DNA of 64,000 bases, taken from contig CAXEFP010000979.1 of the NCBI GenBank assembly GCA_963995525.1, forward strand, positions 1-64,000. The letters run 5' to 3'. How positions within the stretch are numbered: position 1 is the stretch's first letter; the number at the start of each line of letters is the position of its first letter. Made by a program: the position numbers and the translations under genes. Below the pieces are notes generated by a model, which ran no database searches, was not told the DNA's origin, and saw nothing but the letters and a program-made list of their open reading frames with translations. The stretch is from Escarpia spicata (taxonomy: Eukaryota; Annelida; Polychaeta; Sabellida; Siboglinidae). Shown piece by piece: positions 46,680 to 57,530 of the stretch.

Positions 46680-47377
46680 CTACAGCAAGACAACTCTTAT
46701 GGCAAGGAAATGTTTACAGCAGTTCCTCGTGACAATCTAATGTTCATAGCACATCCTTTGTGGCAATGTAATGTTTATAACACCACCTTTATAGCAATGT
46801 ATTGTTTACAACAAACCCATCATAACAATGTATTGTTTACAGCAAAGCCTTCATGGTAATGTAATGTTTACAGTACACCCCTCACAGCAATGCACTGTTC
46901 ACATCACCTGCTGAGGTAATGTAATGTTTACAGTACACCCCTCACAACAATGCACTGTTCACAACACCCCTTGTGGTAATGTAATGTTTATAGCTCACCT
47001 ATCATAGCAATGTAAAGTTTACAGAACATCCCTTGTGGTAATGCAATGTTTACAGCACACCCTCCATGGTAATGTAATGTAATGTTTACATCACCCATTT
47101 GTGGCAATGTAATGTTTACAGCACACCCATCATGTCAATGTCATGTTTACAGCACACCATATATGACAATGTCATGTTTACAGCACACCACAATCCCCTG
47201 TGGCAATGTAAGAAAGTTGATAAAAATGATAACTATCTATCAACAATCAACCTGTTAATATTAGATTGTATAGTGTTAACATGTTGATGTGGCTATCAGT
47301 CTGCAACTACAACTGTGTTACATGTATGGACGGAAGATAGTTCTGTCATTCACCCTCTTTGTAGCCTTGCCACCTAC

Positions 47378-47499
47378 CTCTCCAATACAACCATCAAAGC
47401 TGGTATCCATCGCAACCCCATGGGCAACCATCACATTAGGGTCAACACCCTTATGTAACAAGGGTCTCTTCAGATTGATAGTTCGACCATGGGACAAAC
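47378..47499 (-). CDS. exon A4: laminin G C-terminal part, diverged
   Basis: Same length, phases and splice sites as A1, with changes GLSHGRT, RPLLHKGVDP and DTSFDGCIGE. All replacements leave the frame open, and SFDGC is closer to the usual laminin G pattern F.GC. Confidence 0.65.
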
Positions 47500-48416
47500 C
47501 TGCAGAGGAATAATCAAAAGGCCTTATAACTTACTGTTTCCATTCTCCCTCTATTTGTTGATTTGACTTTAGTTGCTCAATATTCCTGTTACAATGGTCA
47601 GTGGTAACCAACTAGAGACATTATGTATCACTATAAGATATGAGTTACTACAAGTTGCAAAATTGTAATGCAAAATACAGTTTGACTGTGAACAACATTT
47701 TCAGACTGACGGGAACCGGGTAATACATTAATTTACACCTACATTGCCACTATCTCTCTCTCTCTACATCTAATGTGAAATTATATTTACAAATATTCAT
47801 GTGTCCCAAACTAAAAAAGCATTCAAGTCATCTAAAACTGTATCAGAATTACAGAAAATTGCATTTGAGTTATAGATATACAGGTGTGTATATATATACA
47901 TTCATCCTTGCAAGCCAGGGCTATTTGTCATGCAAAACTAGCCCTGACAGATCTCTTATGTGAAGTGTGAAAGTTAGACGAGTCAAACTAGTAATTGACT
48001 TTGCCAGTCACGACTGCATCACCCGTGAGAACAGTGCAAATACCCCCCCAATTTGATGACGGATAATCGACTTTTGGGAATCCCAGTAGTGTGTATTTGA
48101 ATAATTGCTTCAACTTCCTAAACTGTGCATGTAACATAAGCCACGGTTGGTTGAAATTAGTTTTATTATGACCACCTGACCTGCCGCCAACCATTGATAT
48201 AGTGAGCGATTTCAGAGACTGAGTTTAAATTCAGAGTTTCGCAAAGCGATCAGCCAGTGGGTACTGCTGGCTGGCACTGACGTAACCAGCAACAGCGACC
48301 CCTGGCACGTGAGGATGTATATATTATATTTGTCTAAGTTAAATATGACCGAGTTAGCAACATCCACACAAGGCATCTCCCTAGGATAATTGCAGACCTG
48401 CGAACTAAATACATAC

Positions 48417-48588
48417 CTGTGTATTGCACTGGACAGACACAACTACATTCTGTGCTGCTCATTTCGATACACTGTTCATCAACAGTGCAGGGTCGCTTGA
48501 CACAGGGTGTCACGTCACCACAGTCGACAATGTTACTGCTGGCAATCGCGTCATCCACCACATTAAATGTGTGACCCTTCAGAATCAC
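48417..48588 (-). CDS. exon B5: laminin G end plus EGF-like domain
   Basis: As B2 with ASSNIVDCGDVTPC and EMSSTECSCVC. It lacks the additional EMC cysteine (AGC instead of TGC) and has Ser for Arg before the fourth Cys. Frame and splice sites intact. Confidence 0.65.
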
Positions 48589-49227
48589 CTACAGCAAGAC
48601 AACTCTCATGGCAAGGAAATGTTTACAGCAGTTCCTCGTGACAATCTAATGTTCATAGCACATCCTTTGTGGCAATGTAATGTTTATATCGCCACCTTTA
48701 TGCCAATGTATTGTTTACAACAAACCCATCATCACAATGTAATGTTTACAGCAAAAGCCTTTATGGTAATGTAATGTTTACAGTACACCCCTCACAACAA
48801 TGCACTGTTCACAACACCCCTTGTGGTAATGTAATGTTTATAACACACCTATCATAGCAATGTAAAGTTTACAGAACATCCCTTGTGGTAATGCAATGTT
48901 TACAGCACACCCTCCATGGTAATGTAATGTAATGTTTACATCACCCATTTGTGGCAATGTAATGTTTACAGCACACCCATCATGTCAATGTCATGTTTAC
49001 AGCACACCATATATGACAATGTCATGTTTACAGCACACCACAACCCCCTGTGGCAATGTAAGAAAGTTGATAAAAAAGATAACTATCTATCAACAATCAA
49101 CCTGTTAATATTAGATTGTATAGTGTTAACATGTTGATGTGGCTATCAGTCTGCAACTACAACTGTGTTACATGTATGGACGGAACATAGTTCTGTCATT
49201 CACCCTCTTTGTAGCCTTGCCACCTAC

Positions 49228-49349
49228 CTCTCCAATACAACCATGCAAGCTGGTATCCATCGCAACCCCATGGGCAACCATCACATTAGGGTCAACACCC
49301 CCATGTACCAAGGGTCTCTTCAGATTGATAGTTCGACCACGGGACAAAC
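49228..49349 (-). CDS. exon A5: laminin G C-terminal part
   Basis: Coding sequence as A1. The acceptor tract differs slightly (TTCTTCCGCAG instead of TTCCTCTGCAG) but is still functional in form. Confidence 0.65.
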
Positions 49350-50263
49350 CTGCGGAAGAATAATCAAAAGGCCTTATAACTTACTGTTTCCATTCTCCCT
49401 CTATTTGTTGACTTGACTTTAGTTGCTCAATATTCCAGTTACAATGGTCAGTGGTAACCAACTAGAGACATTATGTATCACTATAAGATATGAGTTACTA
49501 CAAGTTGCAAAATTATAATGCAAAATACAGTTTGACTGTGAACTACATTTTCAGACTGACGGGAACCGGGTAATACATTAATTTACACCTACATTGCTAC
49601 TATCTCTCTCTCTACATCTAATGTGAAATTTTATTTACAAATATTCATGTGTCCCAAACTAAAAAAGCATTCAAGTCATCTAAAACTGTATCAGAATTAT
49701 AGAAAATTGCATTTCAGTTCTAGATATACAGGTGTATATAGATACATTCATCCTCGCAAGCCAGGGCTATTTGCCATGCAAAACTAGCCTTGGCAGATCT
49801 CTTATGTGAAGTGTGGAAGTTAGACGAGTCAAACTAGTAATTGACTTCGCCAGTCACGACTGCATCACCCGTGAGAACAGTGCAAATACCCGCCCCAATT
49901 TGATGATGGATAATCGAATTTTGGGAATCCCAGTAGTGTGTATTTGAATAATTGCTTCAACTTCCTAAACAGTGCATGTAACATAAGGCACGGTTGGTTG
50001 AAATTAGTTTTATTATGACCACCTGACCTGTCGCCAACCATTGATATAGTGAGCGATTTCAGAGACTGAGTTTAAATTCAGAGTTTTGCAAAGCGATCAG
50101 CCAGTGGGTACTGCTGGCTGGCACTGATGTAACCAGCAACAGCGACCCCTGACACGTGAGGATGTATATATTATATTTGTCTGAGTTAAATATGACCGAG
50201 TTAGCAACATCCACACAAGGCATCTCCCTAGGATAATTGCAGACCTGCGAACTAAATACATAC

Positions 50264-50435
50264 CTGTGTATTGCACTGGACAGACACACCTACATTCTGT
50301 GCTGCTCATTTCGATACACTGTTCATCAACAGTGCAGGGTCGCTTGACACAGGGTGTCACGTCACCACAGTCGACAATGTTACTGCTGGCAATCGCGTCA
50401 TCCACCACGTTAAATGTGTGACCCTTCAGAATCAC
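50264..50435 (-). CDS. exon B6: laminin G end plus EGF-like domain
   Basis: ASSNIVDCGDVTPC and EMSSTECRCVC, without the additional EMC cysteine: probably the form closest to the ancestral exon. The frame happens to stay open past the donor to 50097, which is intron. Confidence 0.65.
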
Positions 50436-51126
50436 CTACAGCAAGACAACTCTTATGGCAAGGAAATGTTTACAGCAGTTCCTCGTGACAATCTAATGTT
50501 CATAGCACATCCTTTGTGGCAATGTAATGTTTATATTACCACCTTTATAACAATGTATTGTTTACAACAAACACATCATAACAATGTAGTGTTTACAGCA
50601 AAGCCTTCATGATAATGTAATGTTTACAGTACACCCCTCACAGCAATGCACTGTTCACATCACTCCTTGTGGTAATGTAATGTTTACAGTACACCCCTCA
50701 CAGCAATGCACTGTTCACAACACCCCTTGTGGTAATGTATTGTTCATAGCACACCTATCATAGCAATGTGAAGTTTACAGAACATCCCTTGTGGTAATGC
50801 AATGTTTACAGCACTCCCTCCATGGTAATGTAATGTTTACATCACCCATTTGTGGAAATGTAATGTTTACAGCACACCCATCATGGCAATGTCATGTTTA
50901 CAGCACACCATATATGACAATGTCATGTTTACAGCACACCACAACCCCCTGTGGCAATGTAAGAAAGTTGATAAAAATGATAACTATCTATCAACAATCA
51001 ACCTGTTAATATCAGATTGTAGTGTTAACTTGTTGATGTGGCTATCAGTCTGCAACTACAACTGTGTTACATGTATGAACGGAACATAGTTCTGTCATTC
51101 ACCCTCTTTGTAGCCTTGCCACCTAC

Positions 51127-51248
51127 CTCTCTAATACAACCATGGAAGCTGGTGTCCATCGCCATCCCACGGGAAACCCTCACATTAGGGTCAACACCCC
51201 CATGTACCAAGGGTCTCTTCAGATTGATAGTTCGACCACGGGACAAAC
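51127..51248 (-). CDS. exon A6: laminin G C-terminal part, diverged
   Basis: Same phases and splice sites. Changes include VRVSRGMAMDTSFHGCIRE. First A exon in transcription order that is followed by an exon B. Confidence 0.65.
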
Positions 51249-51848
51249 CTGCAGAGGAATAATCAAAAGGCCTTATAACTTACTGTTTCCATTCTCCCTC
51301 TGTTTGTTGACTTGACTTTAGTTGCTCAATATTCCTGTTACAATGGTCAGTGGTAACCAACTAGAGATATACTTAATGTACTAAACAATGTCTAAGACAG
51401 TATAAATTATATAAAACTGGGTCTGCATGATCTAAAAAAAAGCAGCATTCAAGTTATCTAAAACTGTATCGGAATTATATTAAATTGTATTTGAGTTATA
51501 TATATATATATATTCATTCTCGCAAGCCAATGCTGTTTGCCATGCAAAACTAGTCCTGGCAGATCACATATGCGAAGTGTGGAAGTTAGATGAGTCAAAC
51601 TAGTAATTGACTTCACCAATTATGACTGCATCACCCGTGAGAACAGCGCAAATACCCGCCCCAATTTTATGGCGGATAAATGACTTTTGGGAAAATGCCA
51701 ATATTGTGTATTTGAATAATTGCTTCCACTTGTAATTTCTATAGTGTTATCATGTCGATGTGGCTATCAGTCTGCAACTACAACAGTGTTATATGTATGG
51801 ACGGAACATAGCTCTGACATTCACCCTCTTTGTAGTCTTGCCACCTAC

Positions 51849-51976
51849 CTCTCCAATACAACCATGGAAGCTGGTATCAATCCCCACCCCAGGGGCAACC
51901 CTCACATTAGGGTCAACACCTTCATGTTCCAAGGGTCTCTTCAGATTGAGCCCAATAGTTCAGCCATGGGACGAAC
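51849..51976 (-). pseudogene. exon A7: outermost copy with premature TGA
   Basis: 128 bases with intact acceptor (TTATCTTTGCAG) and donor (GAG/GTAGGT). Relative to A1 it has a 6-base in-frame insertion and a CGA-to-TGA change in the sixth codon, so splicing it in phase 1 would stop translation. The rest (EHEGVDPNVRVAPGVGIDTS) is closer to typical laminin G sequence. No exon B follows before A6, and A7 exit phase 0 does not fit A6 entry phase 1. A dead relic of the array edge. Confidence 0.7.
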
Positions 51977-52010
51977 CTGCAAAGATAAATAATCAAAAGG
52001 CCTTATAACT

Positions 52011-53286
52011 TACTTACTTACTGTTTCTATTCTCCCTCTACTTGTTGACTTGACTTTAAGTCAAGTAGGTTGATTTATAGCTGATCAGAGGCAAAAGCAG
52101 TGGCTGAAGCTGTAAAGCCAGGGTACAAAAGTAGTGTACACAAGTTGTGTACACAAGTAGAGTACACAAGTAGTGTTTACAAGGAAGGAACAAAAGCAGG
52201 TACATCTAGACCAATGGGTTTGACCATTAAAGCAGCTGTGTGTGGAAATAAAAGATTCCTGCAAATGTGACACAAATAAACAAATAGGTAGAAGACGCAT
52301 ATAAAGGCCCATACTGTGAAGCTACCTAGAATCCATGTTGTTGACTCCAGCAGTACACCAGGAATAAGAGTAATTAACCACATGTGTGGACAAGTACAAC
52401 AAACATGGATAGATTTTATTTAGAGCAAACCTGGCATTTCAACAAGGATTTATTCTAATCATCTCAAAGAGAGAAAAAACTTATTTTATGTCCACAATGT
52501 AAGATAAAATAGATTACAACATTTATAAACATTACAGCCAATCATCACCAGCTGTTATTCACGTATGATTAACCGATTTATATGGCTTTATGCTAAAAGA
52601 TTCAAGGAGAAATTCTGGATGCTGAGAAATCGCATACATTTTCCCTACCTTCTTCTCCTCTACTTCCCCATATACAACAAGTGTCATATTACTTCAAAAC
52701 ATCAATAAAAAAACATTAGCTGCCCTGGCTATTGTAATTACTGACATTTCAACTGATGCATATGAAATGTGGCTAATGTAGGAATGTTCTTTCCCTAGGA
52801 ACTGTTTATGAACACAAAATGTCTCTCCGTGTGCAGGTTAATTTGTCACAGCAATCGTTGAAATCACCAGTTCCACTACTCCAACGACATAAGAACTTAT
52901 GTGGGAAGTATTTGTCAGTATTCGTCATCTCCAAGAATGCAGGTACAAAGCACAGCGGCAAGAATGTGGACATGTTAACTTGCACGATAAGAACTGGATT
53001 CTGCTATAGCAGAGCATGAAAAGCAGAGTAGAAAGTTGCTTTGCACATCATTTTTAACATTTCTCACATTTATTATGTGCACTGAGTGAGCAAACTGTTT
53101 GATTCTTTTAATTAAAGATGCCACTTTGTAGAACACTGTAGAAGGTAACATTTTCAAAACATTATTACATCCATTATGTATCTATTTGCAAACACAGCTT
53201 TGTACTACAACAACACTGAAGTCTTGCTGCCTGCACTGGTTATAAAAAAGCAAAAATGGATATATTAACAAAATATACAACTAATC
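52011..53286. other. no gene recognised; short GTACACAAGTA repeat
   Basis: 52125-52180 has four copies of GTACACAAGTAGTGTACACA-like sequence. The minus strand around 52830-52990 contains TACTTCCCACAT, similar to CATTTCCCACAT near 58115, suggesting a small shared repeat. No supported gene. Confidence 0.4.
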
Positions 53287-54001
53287 AGGGATGGGTTCAA
53301 GTACTTGAGTACTTGTGTACTTAAGTACAACAAGTACTGTACTTGGACTGGTACTTGTCATTTTGCTGAGTGCAGTACTTGGATTTGGACTTGTACTTAA
53401 CCATCAAAGTACTTGGACTTGGCAAGTACTTTTTACAAGTACTTTTTTACATTTGTGTTAAGTAGTTGGGTCTATCAGAAGGATTGAAAAAAATGGCTAC
53501 AGTGAAAATTACTGTTTATTTATTCTTATTTTGTACAAAGCTTCATAACACAGTTCAAACAATTTTCAAAGAACTATTGAATCCAAGCATCTATTACACT
53601 GTCCCAGGCAGTCTTTCGCCGTGAAAAGTTTCAATGGATCATGTTTGTGCGGTGCAACAAGAAATGACTGTTGAGTGCTGAACATCTCAATAGTTGATGC
53701 AAAATTCCCGTGTTTTATGCGTTGATGACTTAAATAAATAATGAATAAATGCATAATACTGCTTTTGTGTTTTCACAGCTTTGATTTTCACTATTATGAA
53801 ACAACGTAGCATTCAATGTACTTGACTAAAATTGTCAATGTACTTGACTAAAATTGTCAAAGTACTTGGTATTTGTACTTGAGTTTTTCACAAAGTACTT
53901 GTACTTCCCTATATTTGTTTAGATGAGTAGTTGTACTTGGCAAAATTGTAAGTATTTGTACTTGTATTCAAGTACATTGTGCATGTATTTGACCCATCCC
54001 T
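53287..54001. mobile_element. hAT-like non-autonomous element with AAGTACTTG subterminal repeats
   Basis: Ends CAGGGATGGGTTCAAGTAC and, reversed, CAGGGATGGGTCAAATAC form the terminal inverted repeats. Inside each end are many AAGTACTTG/CAAGTACTT motifs (53300-53450 and 53815-53990). A central minus frame (53566-53754) may be a remnant of a transposase but has no clear motif. No 8-bp target duplication was found: the right flank is LINE sequence (CTGGGACCTATATT), the left is not. Confidence 0.75.
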
Positions 54002-55140
54002 GACTGGGACCTATATTATTCTTAATATATATAAATTATTTGGATGATTATATAACAAGCAATGTATTGAAATTTGTGGATGATTCAAAATTGTTTAGAA
54101 GCATTAAATGTGATGGAGATAGACAGCATTTACAAGATGATCTTGACAGGTTGATGAAATGGTCTAAAAAATGGCAAATGTTGTTCAATTTTGGGAAATG
54201 TAAATGCCTCCTCCATACAGGACATGAGAACGAAGATATACAATATACAACGGGGGGTTCTGTACTAAGTACTACTGCAAAAGAAAAGGACTTAGGGTTA
54301 ACCATTAGTTCTGATATGAAGGTTTCAGAGCAGTGCGGTATGGCTGCTTCAAAGGGAAATAAAATCCTTGGATTAATTAGGCGAAACATAACGTATATGA
54401 AAAAAGAGCTAATAATATTGCTGTACAAAACAATAGTTAGGTCTCATTTAGAATATTGTATTCAAGCGTGGAGACCATATCGCAGGAAGAACATAGATAT
54501 GCTAGAAAGAGTATAGAGGAGAGTAACTAAAATTATACAAAATCAGAGGTATCTTTGTTACGAAAAACGCCTAAAAATGTGGTTTAACAACACTAGAGAC
54601 CAGGAGCCGGTTTCATGAAGCGTACTTAAAGTTACGCAATTACTTAGCATCACGTATTTGCATAAACTCCTATGTTCGCTTATATTTAAAAAATCACGTC
54701 ATTTACTAAAACCATCATCTTAACGTTAAGAACGTTCTTAGCCACTTCATGAAACCGGCCCCAGGAGACTTAGAGGAGATCAGATAGAAGTGTTTAAAAT
54801 ATTGAATGGTTATGAAAATATTAATAGAAATGGTTTTTCTCAGTTAAGAAAGATAGAAGAACCAGAGGACATGAAGTTACATTAATAAAGGAACAGTGTC
54901 GATTAGATATAAGAAAGTTCTCATTCTCACAAAGGACTGTAAATGAATGGAACAGATTATCTCCTGATTGTGTTGGTGCCAGTAGCGTGAATGTTTATAA
55001 AAAAAATGTGCACAAAAGGGCGGAATACACGTAGATAAAAAATACTGGACTCTCAATAAGCCAAAAGGCTTCCTTGTCTATCTGCCATCTAGAGTTAATT
55101 TTCTGGACGGCAATCTTGTTAAATCTTGTTATCATCATTA
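54002..55140 (+). pseudogene. LINE reverse transcriptase C-terminal half and 3' UTR
   Basis: Starts at the RT motif GPILFLIYIN, then LKFVDDSKLFR (catalytic F-x-D-D), DLDRLMKWSKKWQMLFNFGK, KCKCLLHTGHEN, KEKDLGLTISSDMKVSEQC and LYKTIVRSHLEYCIQAWRPY, ending the first frame with TAG at 54514. After a MITE insertion it resumes LRGDQIEVFKILNGYENI and RTVNEWNRLSP before the 3' UTR with AAGCCAAAAGGCTTCCTTGT, shared with 12190-12300. A CR1-like family. It is 5'-truncated exactly at the end of the adjoining hAT-like element. Few lesions, so it is relatively young. Confidence 0.88.
54607..54760. mobile_element. 154-bp MITE inserted in the LINE
   Basis: Terminal inverted repeats CCGGTTTCATGAAG and CTTCATGAAACCGG(CC), flanked by a 7-bp direct repeat CCAGGAG (54600-54606 and 54761-54767). 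Removing the insert and one repeat restores the LINE reading ETRRLRGDQIE. No coding capacity. Confidence 0.9.
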
Positions 55141-55767
55141 CATTAGGAAACAACTGCACAGAAAATTAATATTGTGATTGTAACACATTCAGTGAAAACG
55201 TAAAAACATTGCAAGAGGCAAGAAAGTGAACAAATTAAATTATACACAAAAAGATGCCAAGACTCACAGTGAGAGATCAAAGACGAGAGCTCAAAACATT
55301 ATCACTGATCCAACACACGCCGTTCAACATCTGTTCGAATAACTTTCTTCAAGCAGGTAATTCAGATATATCCGAGCTAACACAAATCGCTTCAGTGACA
55401 GTTTCTACCCCCACGCCGTGGCTGCATTTATATTGTATTATTAGGGAATAAATATAAGCCTGAGCGACTGATTAATGGAATGGAATTTTGCCACATGTGT
55501 TTTATTCTTCTTTTATGTGTTAATTTTATAGCTTAGCCTAGCAATGTTAATGGATAATTAATTTTTAGACAATTGTTCATATGACAGAGTATAATACATG
55601 TTTGATGTGACTGTATGTTATAACACCAACACACATTCTAAATTGACATATATTTTATGTTTATCATGGCAATGCAGTATCTGTATAATCTTTATATTTT
55701 TAAGAGAAGTGAGAAAACAGGAATTTGTACACTTATATAACAGACTCGAAGGGGCGACTCAGCTCAC
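55141..55767. other. no gene recognised
   Basis: AT-rich; the region next to the laminin-type exon is presumably intron. No further exon seen. Confidence 0.5.
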
Positions 55768-55874
55768 ACGACAATCCTCGATAGCCAAGAGGGCAGTTGC
55801 ACTGTTCCGCACCAAATGCCCTGCCTCGGCCTGTGTCACGGTTCTCAGCAATATCAAGAGACACGTCTTGAATC
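55768..55874 (-). CDS. laminin IV end / laminin-EGF start exon, perlecan-like
   Basis: Minus strand, acceptor CTGTCTGTCCCCAG, donor GTGAGC, 107 bases (one base, 35 codons, one base). The peptide reads IQDVSLDIAENRDTGRGRAF, then GAEQCNCPLGYRGLS, with the next Cys split by the intron. This matches the junction between a laminin IV (domain III) module and the following laminin-type EGF module in perlecan and laminin alpha/gamma chains (VSLD.A.......VEQC.CP.GY.GLSC). The preceding laminin IV exons are not seen up to 64000; the intron upstream holds a 68-bp minisatellite. On strand and order it could be the same gene as the laminin G/EGF exons at 41-52 kb. However, perlecan normally has many Ig domains between these regions and none were found here. 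Confidence 0.65.
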
Positions 55875-56299
55875 CTGGGGACAGACAGACAATGATATGT
55901 ATATATATAATATATATATGGTCAGTTATCACGGTATTGTAATGGTGTTTATGGCAACCATCTCGGTGAAAAGTGTCAAGGGAACCCAATTCTTATGTGA
56001 GTATCTTCATAACTAGGGCCGATATAGTGAAATAAAGGGTATTTTTCACCATTTTTGGAAGTTGTTACTTTAGTACTATTACGCTAACATGAATTATACA
56101 ATAACCAGTAATCATAAGTGTGTGCTTTGTTCTCCTATATAATGGTAAATAGTTCTACATAGTCTTCAAGAAATCTCAGCATTTTGTTGAATGGTTGTGT
56201 CGTTGGGACAACGTATGTGGTGGGGTAGTTTGGGAGAGTGATCCTAGGTATAGAGCAGCACAGGCTTTGCGGCACAAAGTATGTACATTAAAACCTGTC
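55875..56299. other. no gene seen; intron-like
   Basis: A small ATATATA run at 55898-55919; otherwise non-coding. Confidence 0.5.
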
Positions 56300-57530
56300 T
56301 TAGTGGTCTGTTGGAACTTGGTCAGGACATGTTATGATTTAATAGTGTTACATGTTCTGTTGTATCTATAGTGGTCTGCTGTGACTAGGTCAGGGCATGT
56401 TATGATTTAATAGTGTTACACGTTCTGCCGAGTCTGTAGTGGTCTGCTGTGACTAGGTCAGGGCATGTTATGATTTAATAGTTACACATTCTGTTTAGTC
56501 TGTAGTGGTCTGCTGTGACCTGGTCAGGGCATGTTATGATTTAATAGTGTTACATGTTCTGTTGTATCTGTAGTGATCTGCTGTGACTTGGTCAGGACAT
56601 GTTATGATTTAATAGTGTTACATGTTCTGTTGTATCTGTAGTGGTCTGCTGTGACTTGGTCAGGACATGTTATGATTTAATAGTGTTACACGTTCTGTTG
56701 TATCTGTAGTGTTCTGCTGTGACTTGGTCAGGACATGTTATGATTTAATAGTGTTACATGTTCTGTTGTATCTGTAGTGGTCTGCTGTGACTTGGTCAGG
56801 ACATGTTATGATTTAATAGTGTTACACGTTCTATTGTATCTGTAGTGGTCTGCTGTGACTTGGTCAGGACACGTTATGATTTAATAGTGTTACATGTTCT
56901 GTTGTATCTGTAGTGGTCTGCTGTGACTTGGTCAAGACACGTTATGATTTAATATTGTTACATGTTCTGTTGTGTCTGTAGTGGTCTGGTGTGACTTGGT
57001 CAAGACACGTTATGATTTAATATTGTTACATGTTCTGTTGTGTCTGTAGTGGTCTGGTGTGACTTGGTCAGGACATGTTATGATTTAATAGTGTGTTACA
57101 TGTTCTGTTGCATGTGTCTGTAGTGGTCTGCTATGACTTGGTCAAGACATGTTATGATTTAATAGTGTTACATGTTCTGTTGTATCTGTAGAGGTCTGCT
57201 GTGACTTGGTCAGGACATGTTATGATTTAATAGTGTTACACGTTCTGTTGTGTCTGTAGTGGTCTGATGTGACTTGGTCAGGACATGTTATGATTTAATA
57301 GTGTTACACGTTCTGTTGTATCTGTAGTGGTCTGTTGTGACTTGGTCAGGGCATGTTATGATTTAATAGTGTTACATGTTCTGTTGTATCTGTAGTGGTC
57401 TGCTGTGACTTGGTCAGGACATGTTATGATTTAATAGTGTTACACGTTCTGTTGTGTCTGTAGTGGTCTGCTGTGACTTGGTCAGGCCATGTTATGATTT
57501 AATAGTGTCACGTCCAGTTGTTTCCATAGT
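56300..57530. repeat. 68-bp minisatellite, ~18 copies
   Basis: Unit GTGGTCTGCTGTGACTTGGT, CAGGACATGTTATGATTTAA, TAGTGTTACATGTTCTGTTG, TATCTGTA. Point variants (CATGTT/CACGTT, GTATC/GTGTC) alternate along the array; a few units are 1-4 bases longer or shorter. Confidence 0.97.

Larger units (their letters stand above)
40927..52010. repeat. exon-cassette tandem array, ~6 units of 1.85-1.91 kb
   Basis: Equivalent points fall at 41559, 43469, 45379, 47289, 49139 and 51038 (periods 1910, 1910, 1910, 1850, 1899), with a partial seventh unit at 51720. Units 1-3 are almost identical, 4-6 somewhat diverged, and the seventh strongly diverged and shortened. Each full unit carries, on the minus strand, exon A (laminin G end) and exon B (laminin G/EGF), separated by an intron that contains its own ~30-bp minisatellite. 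The low edge breaks inside exon B (junction near GTTAAATG, 40923-40930). The high edge lacks an exon B. Confidence 0.97.

Noticed and set aside
42695..50612. Plus-strand frames of 113-116 codons starting MHWTDT in each array unit
   Set aside because: Antisense to exon B, then run through the intronic minisatellite.
41559..51262. Plus-strand frames MAISLQLQLCYMYGR and MLHVWTE repeated in each array unit
   Set aside because: Antisense to exon A; the minus strand has proper splice sites and laminin G motifs.
56300..57530. CRISPR-like regular repeats
   Set aside because: Units are contiguous 68-bp repeats without unique spacers, in a eukaryotic context.
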